Shown piece by piece: positions 1 through 5,584 of a stretch of DNA of 6,508 bases. Within the stretch, counting starts at the first letter, position 1, and each line of letters opens with the position of its first letter. Made by a program: the position numbers and the translations under genes. The notes under the pieces were generated by a model. It was not told the DNA's origin and did no database searches. It saw only the letters and a program-made list of their open reading frames with translations. Origin of the DNA: Desulfobacteraceae bacterium (GTDB lineage Bacteria > Desulfobacterota > DSM-4660 > Desulfatiglandales > Desulfatiglandaceae); contig DAOWOF010000136.1 of assembly GCA_030642205.1 (NCBI GenBank), positions 1-6,508 of the forward strand, in the 5' to 3' direction.

Positions 1-22
1 AGCTGGAGATCATAACTCCTTC

Positions 23-51
23 TTGACATCCAAATTCATCTTCCTTATACT
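23..51 (+). promoter_or_regulatory. Sigma70-type promoter for tRNA-Arg(CCU)
   Basis: A perfect -35 box TTGACA (23-28) and a -10 box TATACT (46-51, 5 of 6 consensus) are separated by exactly 17 nt. Transcription should start near 58-60, about 15 nt before the mature tRNA. A second perfect TATAAT lies at 57-62 but has no -35 box at a proper distance. Because no terminator is evident between the tRNA and alr, this promoter may also drive alr-argS-SPOR; that part is inference. Confidence 0.75.
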
Positions 52-73
52 CACCATATAATATATGGCTAAA

Positions 74-150
74 GCCCTCGTAGCTCAGGTGGATAGAGCG
101 CCAGATTCCTAATCTGGGTGCCGCATGTTCGAGTCATGCCGAGGGCACCA
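74..150 (+). tRNA. tRNA-Arg (anticodon CCT/CCU)
   Basis: The full cloverleaf can be folded by eye. The acceptor stem GCCCTCG (74-80) pairs with CGAGGGC (140-146). The D stem is GCTC (83-86) with GAGC (96-99). The anticodon stem CCAGA (101-105) pairs with TCTGG (113-117) around the loop TTCCTAA, which gives anticodon CCT at 108-110. The variable loop is 118-122. The T stem GCATG (123-127) pairs with CATGC (135-139) around TTCGAGT. The discriminator is A147 and the CCA end is encoded (148-150). The tRNA reads AGG codons, which occur in the downstream genes (for example Alr residues 50 and 56). It lies in the same orientation as argS, whose enzyme charges it, with alr in between. No T-run hairpin follows it. 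Confidence 0.97.
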
Positions 151-250
151 CCTTCTAATAATCTGTCCAAAATATTAAGGCTACATCCGCAGTCAATTTA
201 TATACCTTCCCTGGCCTTTGAAAAAATAAAATTTATGCAATTGGCCTCAA

Positions 251-1369
251 ATGATTAGCAAACCAAACAAAGTACATATTAATCTGACAGCCCTGGCTCA
301 AAACCTGGATCAAATCAGAAGTTTGCTGGCCACCAATACCCAAATTATGGGTGTGGTTAAGGCAGACGCTTATGGACATGGGTTGCTGCCCATCTCAAGG
401 ACACTGGAACAAAACAGGATTGATTGTCTTGGGGTGGCATATCTTAAGGAAGCCCTTTTTTTACGAAAAAACGGGAGCAAACTGCCAATCATGGTATTAT
501 GCGGCATAAATACCATGGAAGAGAGCCAAAAAGTTGTGGAAAACAATTTAACTCCTGTAATATATGATCCTGTGGTTGCAGAAAGACTCTCCCGTGAAAG
601 TATTTCCCAGGGGAAAAAAACAAGGGTTCATATCAAAGTGGATACAGGTATGGGACGGCTTGGAATCCATTACCAGGATATCGGAAATTTCGTAAAAAAA
701 ATTCTACCCCTTAAAGGCCTGGAGATAGAAGCCCTTATAACCCATCTTTCATCTGCCGATGAGCAGGAACAAACTTTTACCACTACCCAAATTCAAAATT
801 TCAAGATGGCAATACGGGAGGTACAGGCCATGGGGCTTGAATTGCCTTTAAACAGCATGGCAAACAGCGCAGGTATTATGAAATACAAAGATTCCCATTT
901 CAATCTTGTAAGGCCGGGAATCGCCCTCTATGGTGGGCTTCCGGCAAACGATTTTGCCAGCCCTGTCAGGCTCAAACCGGTAATGACTTTCTACGGACAA
1001 GTGTTACAGGTAAGAGATGTGCAGGACAATACGCCCTTAAGCTATGCCAGAACTCATTACACCAAAGGGCCACGACGAATCGCTATTCTTTCTGCCGGTT
1101 ATAGTAACGGCCTGTCCCGCCTGCTCTCAAATCGTGGCAAAGTCATCATCAGAGGCATAAAATTTCCAATAGTAGGCAGGATCTGCATGAACCTCACGAT
1201 TTGTGATATAACAGGATCAAACGCTATAAAACCTGGGGATAAAGCAGTTTTTCTTGGTTCTCAGGATAATACAGCCATTACCGCGGAAAAAATAGCCCAC
1301 TGGGCAGACACGATTTCTTATGAGGTCTTCTGCTCAATCGGGCAAAACAATAATAAGGAATATGTATAA
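251..1369 (+). CDS. alr: Alanine racemase (PLP-dependent, fold type III)
   Basis: The product interconverts L- and D-alanine in the cytoplasm and so supplies D-Ala for peptidoglycan. At 372 aa it has the usual family length. Visible motifs are VKADAYGHG with the PLP lysine at K37, KVDTGMGRLG (129-138), HLSSAD (165-170), NSMANSAG (201-208), RPGIALYG (221-228), LSYARTHY with the likely catalytic tyrosine Y265, GYSNG (283-287, usually GYADG) and GRICMN (309-314, usually ending in D). The C-terminus is unusual: after CSIG the common RRVPRVY is replaced by QNNNKEY, so the final tyrosine is kept but the VPR is not. The ATG at 251 is the only good start, because an in-frame stop lies at 227-229, yet no clear Shine-Dalgarno sequence precedes it. 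The stop TAA overlaps the argS start by one base (TAATG), and the last Alr codons carry the argS ribosome binding site. The family call is firm. Confidence 0.96.
   Translation: MISKPNKVHINLTALAQNLDQIRSLLATNTQIMGVVKADAYGHGLLPISRTLEQNRIDCLGVAYLKEALFLRKNGSKLPIMVLCGINTMEESQKVVENNLTPVIYDPVVAERLSRESISQGKKTRVHIKVDTGMGRLGIHYQDIGNFVKKILPLKGLEIEALITHLSSADEQEQTFTTTQIQNFKMAIREVQAMGLELPLNSMANSAGIMKYKDSHFNLVRPGIALYGGLPANDFASPVRLKPVMTFYGQVLQVRDVQDNTPLSYARTHYTKGPRRIAILSAGYSNGLSRLLSNRGKVIIRGIKFPIVGRICMNLTICDITGSNAIKPGDKAVFLGSQDNTAITAEKIAHWADTISYEVFCSIGQNNNKEYV
1355..1360 (+). promoter_or_regulatory. Ribosome binding site of argS inside the alr 3' end
   Basis: The sequence AAGGAA lies 8 nt before the argS ATG at 1369 and is embedded in the last codons of alr. 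With the TAATG stop-start overlap, this supports translational coupling of argS to alr. It may also explain the diverged Alr C-terminal residues (NNNKEYV). Confidence 0.65.
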
Positions 1370-3045
1370 TGAAAGCCAAGCTCGATGTTGTCCTGACGGC
1401 AACCATTGATCACTGTTTCAAAGAGGGCCTCCTGCTAAGACAGACTTTACCTAAGTATGTAATTGAAATCCCAAATAATCCTGATCATGGTCATTTTGCC
1501 ACTAATTTAGCCTTGGTACTTGCCAAAAGCCAAAAAAAGCCTCCACGGGAAATTGCAAATATAATATTAAATAACCTGATTGATAATCAGAATCTTATTG
1601 CAAGCGCTGAGATTGCCGGCCCGGGATTTATTAATGTTATGATCAAATCCCAACAATGGTATAATATATTATCTGAAATAATACGGCTCAAGAAACAATT
1701 TGGCCGAACAGAACTTGGTAAAGGCCAGAAAATTGTGGTAGAATTTGTAAGCGCCAATCCCACTGGCCCACTTCACTTGGGACATGGCCGTGGCGCTGCC
1801 CTTGGTGATACTCTTTGCAGAATATTATCTAACTGCGGGTATGATGTCACCCGTGAATTTTATATTAATGACGCCGGACAACAGATCAGAATCCTGGGAG
1901 AATCTATTTACAGCACGTTTAAACAGATTAATAATCCTGATTATCCCTTTCCTCAAAATGGCTACCACGCTGACTATATTTATGAGCTGGCGCAAACAGT
2001 TTCTCAGATGGCCGACCTTGACAACCTTCCTGCGGAGGAGTCGATAAACCTCTGTGCTCAAAAGGGAAAGGAATTAATGCTTAATGATATCAAAAAAGAT
2101 CTGGAACGCTTTCGGGTAAAATTTCATACATGGTCAAGTGAGAAGGATATTCATAATAATGGTCTTCTTGAGAAGACGCTTGAGGCACTGGAAAAAAAAG
2201 AGCTGATTTATAAATCAGATGGGGCTCTGTGGATCAAAACAGCTAATTATGGTGATGATAAGGATAGGGTTCTTCGCAAAAAAGATGGCCAATTTACCTA
2301 TTTTGCCTCTGATATTGCTTACCATCTGGAAAAGAGGAAAAGAGGCTTTACTGGAGCTATAAACCTTTGGGGTGCTGATCATCATGGATATGTCCCCCGC
2401 ATTCAGTCTGTACTTGCATCCCATGGCATACCTGAAAACTGGCTTTCTGTAATGCTTATTCAGCTTGTTAAACTCTGGAAGGGCAGCTGTGAATTCAAGA
2501 TGTCCAAACGATCCGGACACTTTGTTACTCTCCTGGAATTAATAGAGGAGGTTGGTATAGATGCTGCTCGTTTTGTTTTTCTTACCAAAAGTCATGATTC
2601 AGGCCTGGATTTTGATATCGATATGGTAAAAAAACAAGATAGCACCAACCCTGTTTATTATGTACAATATGCTCATGCCAGGATATGTAGTATTTTTCGT
2701 AAGGCAGCTTTGGAAGGAATTTTGATGGAGGATAACCCGGATAATTTTCTTGGAAATCTGGTGCTGGATGAAGAATTGGCCCTGATTAGAGCTTTGGCAG
2801 GTTTTCCGTCCCTGCTGGATGATATTTGTCTGAATCTCGAACCCCATCGTTTGACCTATTATTTAACTTCAGTTGCATCAATGTTTCACAAATATTTCAA
2901 TCTGGGGGCCAAGGTTCAGGAGCACAGGATAATAAATAAAGATATACAATTGACCCTGGCCAGACTTTTTTTAATCGATGGTATAAGGACTGTTCTATCA
3001 AGTGGACTCGATCTTCTTGGAATAAGTGCACCTCAAAAGATGTAA
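1369..3045 (+). CDS. argS: Arginyl-tRNA synthetase (class I)
   Basis: The enzyme charges tRNA-Arg with arginine using ATP in the cytoplasm. The 558-aa length fits the family. In order it shows an N-terminal tRNA-binding domain (about 1-95, with NNPDHGHFATNLAL and AGPGFINV), the class I signature SANPTGPLHLGHGR with HLGH at 136-139, the YINDAGQQI stretch (165-173), the core segment FASDIAYHLEKR followed by LWGADHHGYVPR (312-344), a canonical KMSK loop at 377-380 (FKMSKRSG), and the C-terminal helical anticodon-binding domain starting around YVQYAHARI (431-439). It begins on the last base of the alr stop codon, with AAGGAA as Shine-Dalgarno 8 nt upstream, and ends 5 nt before the SPOR gene. A tRNA-Arg(CCU) gene sits upstream of alr in the same direction, so enzyme and substrate are encoded close together. 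No missing catalytic motif is seen. Confidence 0.98.
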   Translation: MKAKLDVVLTATIDHCFKEGLLLRQTLPKYVIEIPNNPDHGHFATNLALVLAKSQKKPPREIANIILNNLIDNQNLIASAEIAGPGFINVMIKSQQWYNILSEIIRLKKQFGRTELGKGQKIVVEFVSANPTGPLHLGHGRGAALGDTLCRILSNCGYDVTREFYINDAGQQIRILGESIYSTFKQINNPDYPFPQNGYHADYIYELAQTVSQMADLDNLPAEESINLCAQKGKELMLNDIKKDLERFRVKFHTWSSEKDIHNNGLLEKTLEALEKKELIYKSDGALWIKTANYGDDKDRVLRKKDGQFTYFASDIAYHLEKRKRGFTGAINLWGADHHGYVPRIQSVLASHGIPENWLSVMLIQLVKLWKGSCEFKMSKRSGHFVTLLELIEEVGIDAARFVFLTKSHDSGLDFDIDMVKKQDSTNPVYYVQYAHARICSIFRKAALEGILMEDNPDNFLGNLVLDEELALIRALAGFPSLLDDICLNLEPHRLTYYLTSVASMFHKYFNLGAKVQEHRIINKDIQLTLARLFLIDGIRTVLSSGLDLLGISAPQKM

Positions 3046-3050
3046 CAGAT

Positions 3051-3692
3051 ATGCATTCAGACAAAACCGCGCCTCCCAAAAAAGCCAGAATCTTTCAAAT
3101 AAAATTTTCCTTGACCTCAATTTTTTTTTGGGGCCTGGGCCTATTTTTCTTGTTGGGCTGGATATTTGTTTTGGGGATACTTGTAGGCAGGGGATTCTTT
3201 AATGAAACAATAAGCAATTTTCTGGAAGCCAAAACCCAAGTCAATACAAAACAGAATTTGATTGCCAAAAAGAAGATTCCAGCAAATTTGCCCGCCAGGT
3301 CACCGGATTCTAACCCTAAAATGCAGTTTCTGGATGACTTGAACAATAAAAAAAAACAGGCCTCTACAAAGGCCAGACAGGCAAGTACAGAAAAACGTTT
3401 AGAACATCATCCAGCCAGACAGATTGCAAAAAAAAAGGAGACATCTCAACTTAAGAGAAAATATACTTTACAATTGGCCTCTTTTATTCATAAAGTTGAC
3501 GCTGTAACTATGGTAAACAACTTTTTAAAAAAGGGTTATCCAGCTTATTTCTACCCTGTTTATATAAAAGGAAAAATACACTACAGGGTAAGATGTGGCA
3601 AATTTCAAGACAAAATAGAGGCAAATAATTTCAAACTATTAATAGCTAAACAGGAAAAAATTGATGGCTTTATCACCACGTTAAACAATTGA
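3051..3692 (+). CDS. Single-pass membrane protein with C-terminal SPOR domain
   Basis: The product is a 213-aa inner-membrane protein, probably acting in the periplasm at cell-division sites: SPOR domains are known to bind glycan strands stripped of stem peptides. Residues 1-19 are basic and cytoplasmic. A hydrophobic segment at about 20-46, with GWIFVLGILVGR, is the anchor. A Lys/Gln/Ser-rich low-complexity linker (about 60-135) follows. The SPOR domain (about 137-211) has the paired motifs YTLQLASF (138-145) and YRVRCGKF (178-185). The gene starts 5 nt after the argS stop, so co-transcription is likely; the Shine-Dalgarno sequence is weak. Association with alr makes sense through peptidoglycan. 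The gene contains three 9-nt homopolymers: T9 at 3121-3129, A9 at 3348-3356 and A9 at 3428-3436. The exact role is not assignable; it resembles FtsN/DedD-type architecture without proof of homology. Confidence 0.88.
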   Translation: MHSDKTAPPKKARIFQIKFSLTSIFFWGLGLFFLLGWIFVLGILVGRGFFNETISNFLEAKTQVNTKQNLIAKKKIPANLPARSPDSNPKMQFLDDLNNKKKQASTKARQASTEKRLEHHPARQIAKKKETSQLKRKYTLQLASFIHKVDAVTMVNNFLKKGYPAYFYPVYIKGKIHYRVRCGKFQDKIEANNFKLLIAKQEKIDGFITTLNN

Positions 3693-3933
3693 TGGATTTG
3701 TAAAAAGGCCATAAACATGCCTGATGGGGTCTACCTGAGTGAGGCACGTACAGCCAGATGAATAAAAAGCAGCCCCGTCCCGCGGCTCCTGCTAGGATGG
3801 GAATCAATGGTTTTAGATCACCTGGACGCAGGCTTTCACTGGAATGACGTTTTTTATATACTCTGGAAAGTCATAAATTGACTTTTGTAGCTAAAGCAGT
3901 TCTATCATATAAATTTAGAAGGTATAACAATCC
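3693..3933. other. 241-nt intergenic region with no gene
   Basis: No convincing coding region is seen on either strand. The left edge overlaps the SPOR stop codon with TTGATGGATTTGTAAAAAGG (3689-3708). An imperfect stem pairs ACATGCCT (3715-3722) with AGGCACGT (3742-3749) with one mismatch. A GC-rich block at about 3769-3800 contrasts with the AT-rich surroundings, and a decayed palindromic repeat lies at 3822-3849. The right part (about 3850-3933) is AT-rich leader of the next gene, with a TTGACT at 3878-3883 and a TATCAT at 3903-3908 (19-nt spacing, weak promoter candidate). No Rho-independent terminator with a T-run is seen after the SPOR gene. Confidence 0.6.
3822..3849 (-). repeat. Decayed dispersed palindromic repeat
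   Basis: Read on the minus strand, the segment contains CGTCATTCCAGTGAAAGCC followed by TGCGTCCAG. It resembles the widespread intergenic element of the form GTCATTCC-GCGAAAGC-GGAATCCAG seen in many deltaproteobacterial and other proteobacterial genomes (recalled, not searched). The left arm of the palindrome has lost its symmetry, so this would be an old copy. It may be the end of a longer repeat covering 3689-3850. Confidence 0.45.
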
Positions 3934-4395
3934 ATGCTTTTAAGAAAAGCAATCATCAAAGATATAACTTCAATCCATAATATACTGAACCATTTTGCAA
4001 AAGAGGATCTCCTGCTGCCAAGATCTTTAAGTGAACTTTACGATCATTTGCGTGATTATTTTGTCCAGGAAGATGAAGATCATAATAAATCAATTATTGG
4101 GGTATGCGGTTTAAGGATCTGCTGGGAAGATTTGGCAGAGATAAAATCTCTTGCAGTAATCAAAGACTGGCAGGGGCAAGGCCTGGGGGCTCAATTGGTG
4201 CTAAGATGCCTGGATGAGGGCCGTTCACTGGGAATCAAAAAGGTCTTTACTCTTACATATTCTCCGGTTTTTTTTAATAACCTTGGATTTAAGGAAATTG
4301 CCAAAGAGACCCTCCCCCATAAGGTATGGGCTGAGTGCCTGAACTGCCCCAAATTCCCCAAATGTGACGAGATTGCCCTAATGTTGGATCTATAG
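3934..4395 (+). CDS. GNAT N-acetyltransferase, short N-acetylglutamate-synthase-like
   Basis: This 153-aa single-domain GNAT protein probably transfers an acetyl group from acetyl-CoA to the amino group of glutamate, the first step of arginine synthesis. The fold is shown by the N-terminal RKAIIKDITSI, the LLPR motif (27-30), the beta-4 strand EIKSLAVIKDWQ, and the acetyl-CoA loop QGQGLG (80-85). The C-terminal tail LPHKVWAECLNCPKFPKCDE (127-146), with cysteines 135, 138 and 144, is typical of the ArgA-like stand-alone acetyltransferases annotated in Deltaproteobacteria and of the short NAGS type; it lacks the amino-acid-kinase domain of classical ArgA. The start at 3934 is supported by AGAAGG at 3917-3922, 11 nt upstream. 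Family is firm; substrate is inferred, and another amino-acid substrate is possible. The gene is separated from its neighbours and may be its own transcription unit. Confidence 0.82.
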   Translation: MLLRKAIIKDITSIHNILNHFAKEDLLLPRSLSELYDHLRDYFVQEDEDHNKSIIGVCGLRICWEDLAEIKSLAVIKDWQGQGLGAQLVLRCLDEGRSLGIKKVFTLTYSPVFFNNLGFKEIAKETLPHKVWAECLNCPKFPKCDEIALMLDL

Positions 4396-4431
4396 AGTAT
4401 CCCCTTAGGATAGCATCCTTTTGACTCTATA
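4391..4431. other. Two-tier stem-loop between GNAT gene and tat operon
   Basis: TATAGAGT (4391-4398) and ACTCTATA (4424-4431) form a perfect 8-bp outer stem that includes the GNAT stop codon TAG. Inside it, AGGAT (4407-4411) and ATCCT (4415-4419) form a second stem with loop AGC, followed by TTTT (4419-4422). It could be a weak terminator for the acetyltransferase gene, an attenuating structure, or an operator-like palindrome. The right outer arm overlaps the -10 box of the presumed tat promoter. Confidence 0.5.
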
Positions 4432-4433
4432 AT
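4405..4433 (+). promoter_or_regulatory. Probable promoter of the tatB-tatC-DUF481 operon
   Basis: A perfect -10 box TATAAT (4428-4433) is preceded at 17 nt by TTAGGA (4405-4410), which matches the -35 consensus at three of six bases. The predicted start near 4440 would give a leader of about 25 nt to the tatB ATG. An alternative is TTGACT (4421-4426) with TAATTT (4445-4450), 18 nt apart. Confidence 0.45.
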
Positions 4434-4454
4434 ATTTCCAACAGTAATTTATTT

Positions 4455-4459
4455 GGAGG
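4455..4459 (+). promoter_or_regulatory. Shine-Dalgarno sequence that fixes the tatB start
   Basis: GGAGG ends 5 nt before the ATG at 4465. It selects this ATG (protein MFGIGMPEL) over the upstream in-frame TTG at 4453, which would overlap the Shine-Dalgarno sequence itself and add four residues (MEDN) not expected in this family. Confidence 0.85.
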
Positions 4460-4464
4460 ACAAT

Positions 4465-4842
4465 ATGTTTGGCATCGGCATGCCGGAATTAATAATTATC
4501 ATGATCATCGCATTGATCGTTCTCGGTCCCAGCAAACTCCCTGATCTCGCGCGGTCTCTAGGGAAAGGACTTGCAGAATTCAAACGAGCTACCCAGGATA
4601 TCAAGGAAAGCCTTGATATTGACGATGAAATAAACACCGTTCGAGAAGACCTTGTGGATTCGATAAGTGGATTGGATAACACCGTTAATCCTGAACCTGA
4701 AGTGTCACCTCTTTTAGTCAAGTCCGAGACCAAAAACAACAAGGATGATAAGCAAAAACAAGGATTAGCTCCAACCTCCCTTGAAATCGATAATGCAGCT
4801 TCAAAAAAGGAAAAGGAGGAAAAAAAGGAGGATGACTACTGA
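4465..4842 (+). CDS. tatB: Twin-arginine translocase subunit TatB (TatA/B family)
   Basis: This small single-pass inner-membrane protein works with TatC to recognise twin-arginine signal peptides and move folded proteins to the periplasm. The 125-aa product begins MFGIGMPELIIIMIIALIVLGPSK. A short periplasmic N-terminus with E8 leads into the hydrophobic helix (about 9-20), the GPSKLP hinge (21-26), and an amphipathic helix DLARSLGKGLAEFKRATQDIKE (27-48). A charged, low-complexity tail (about 50-125) ends in KKEKEEKKEDDY. The Gly-Pro hinge and the long tail fit TatB better than TatA, but the LGKGLAEFKRA stretch is shared with TatA and no second TatA/B gene is present in the window. Its 3' end overlaps the tatC start by 11 nt. 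The tail is encoded by an uninterrupted purine tract (4803-4832), which also carries the tatC ribosome binding site. Confidence 0.88.
   Translation: MFGIGMPELIIIMIIALIVLGPSKLPDLARSLGKGLAEFKRATQDIKESLDIDDEINTVREDLVDSISGLDNTVNPEPEVSPLLVKSETKNNKDDKQKQGLAPTSLEIDNAASKKEKEEKKEDDY
4815..4831 (+). promoter_or_regulatory. Duplicated Shine-Dalgarno sequence of tatC in a polypurine tract
   Basis: Two GGAGG copies occur, at 4815-4819 and 4827-4831. The first ends 12 nt before the tatC ATG at 4832, a long but workable distance. The second touches the ATG directly and is too close to act in the usual way. The stretch also encodes the TatB tail, so tatC translation is probably coupled to tatB. Confidence 0.55.
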
Positions 4843-5584
4843 ACAGCAGCAGCCCTTTTTAAGTCATCTGGAAGAACTGCGTACACGACTGATCAGGGCT
4901 GTTATCGCAATTGCTATTTTTTCCGGAGCCGCTTATTTTTTTGCAGAGGAACTCTTTAAAATATTAGTTGCTCCTTTAAAGCAAATAATGCCTGAAGGTG
5001 ACAGGCTTATCTTCACAAATCTACCGGAGATGTTTTTTGCATATATCAAGGTCGCCTTTATTACCGGAGTGCTGGCTGCGTCACCAATTATTTTTTATGA
5101 GCTATGGATGTTTGTATCCCCTGGCCTTTATCAGAAAGAAAAAAAACATGTTTTTCCTTTTGTTATTTTCTCCTCTATCCTGTTCGCAGCTGGAGTGGCC
5201 TTTGGATATTTTGTGGTTTGCCCTCTTGGGTTTAACTTTTTTATCGGTTTTTCCAATGAATATGTGCAGGCCCTCCCATCTGTAAAACAATATTTTTCCT
5301 TTGCCATCAAGATGCTTTTTGCCTTTGGTATAGCCTTTGAACTTCCAATAGTTATGTTTTTCCTGGCCAAAATAGGTATTGTGACGCCAATCCTTCTCAA
5401 AGAAAAACGTAAATATGCCATTCTGATGACCTTTGTCATTGCCGCTATACTGACACCGCCTGACATTATATCTCAATGCATGATGGCTGGCCCATTGATA
5501 ATCTTGTACGAAGTAGGGATTATGATCTCTCATTTAGCACGTAACCAAAAAAAAGAAGAAAATAACAAAGAGGATAAAAGATGA
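4832..5584 (+). CDS. tatC: Twin-arginine translocase subunit TatC
   Basis: This is the polytopic inner-membrane receptor of the Tat system; it binds the twin-arginine motif of cargo and recruits TatB/TatA. The 250-aa length matches the family. Motifs seen are HLEELRTRL (12-20) in the cytoplasmic N-terminus, FTNLPEMFFAYIKVA (61-75), the ASPIIFYELWMFVSPGLYQKEKK signature (83-105), AFGIAFELPI with the conserved glutamate E170, and LTPPDIISQ (207-215). Six hydrophobic segments can be traced at about 22-38, 72-90, 109-130, 155-176, 194-208 and 214-232. The ATG at 4832 is chosen because it gives the typical short N-terminus MTTEQQQPFLSHLEEL; the reading frame stays open upstream to 4781, but that part translates to a basic out-of-frame copy of the TatB tail. 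The charged C-terminal tail ends in ATGA, a 4-nt overlap with the next gene. Confidence 0.97.
   Translation: MTTEQQQPFLSHLEELRTRLIRAVIAIAIFSGAAYFFAEELFKILVAPLKQIMPEGDRLIFTNLPEMFFAYIKVAFITGVLAASPIIFYELWMFVSPGLYQKEKKHVFPFVIFSSILFAAGVAFGYFVVCPLGFNFFIGFSNEYVQALPSVKQYFSFAIKMLFAFGIAFELPIVMFFLAKIGIVTPILLKEKRKYAILMTFVIAAILTPPDIISQCMMAGPLIILYEVGIMISHLARNQKKEENNKEDKR

Noticed and set aside
57..62. Perfect TATAAT as the main -10 box of the tRNA promoter
   Set aside because: It is 28 nt from the TTGACA box and has no other -35 match; TATACT at 17 nt spacing is preferred.
3691..3820. A short minus-strand open frame of about 40 codons in the intergenic region
   Set aside because: It has no clear start or ribosome binding site and coincides with the presumed repeat, so it is likely spurious.
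4453..4464. Upstream TTG start for tatB
   Set aside because: It overlaps the GGAGG Shine-Dalgarno sequence and adds MEDN before the canonical MFGIGMPEL; the ATG at 4465 is far better.
4781..4831. Upstream ATG start for tatC at 4781
   Set aside because: It adds 17 strongly basic residues that are only a frame-shifted reading of the TatB tail, and it has no Shine-Dalgarno sequence.
5102..5533. Long minus-strand open frames inside tatC (143 and 111 aa)
   Set aside because: They lie fully antisense to a confident tatC, show no domain-like motifs and lack ribosome binding sites.
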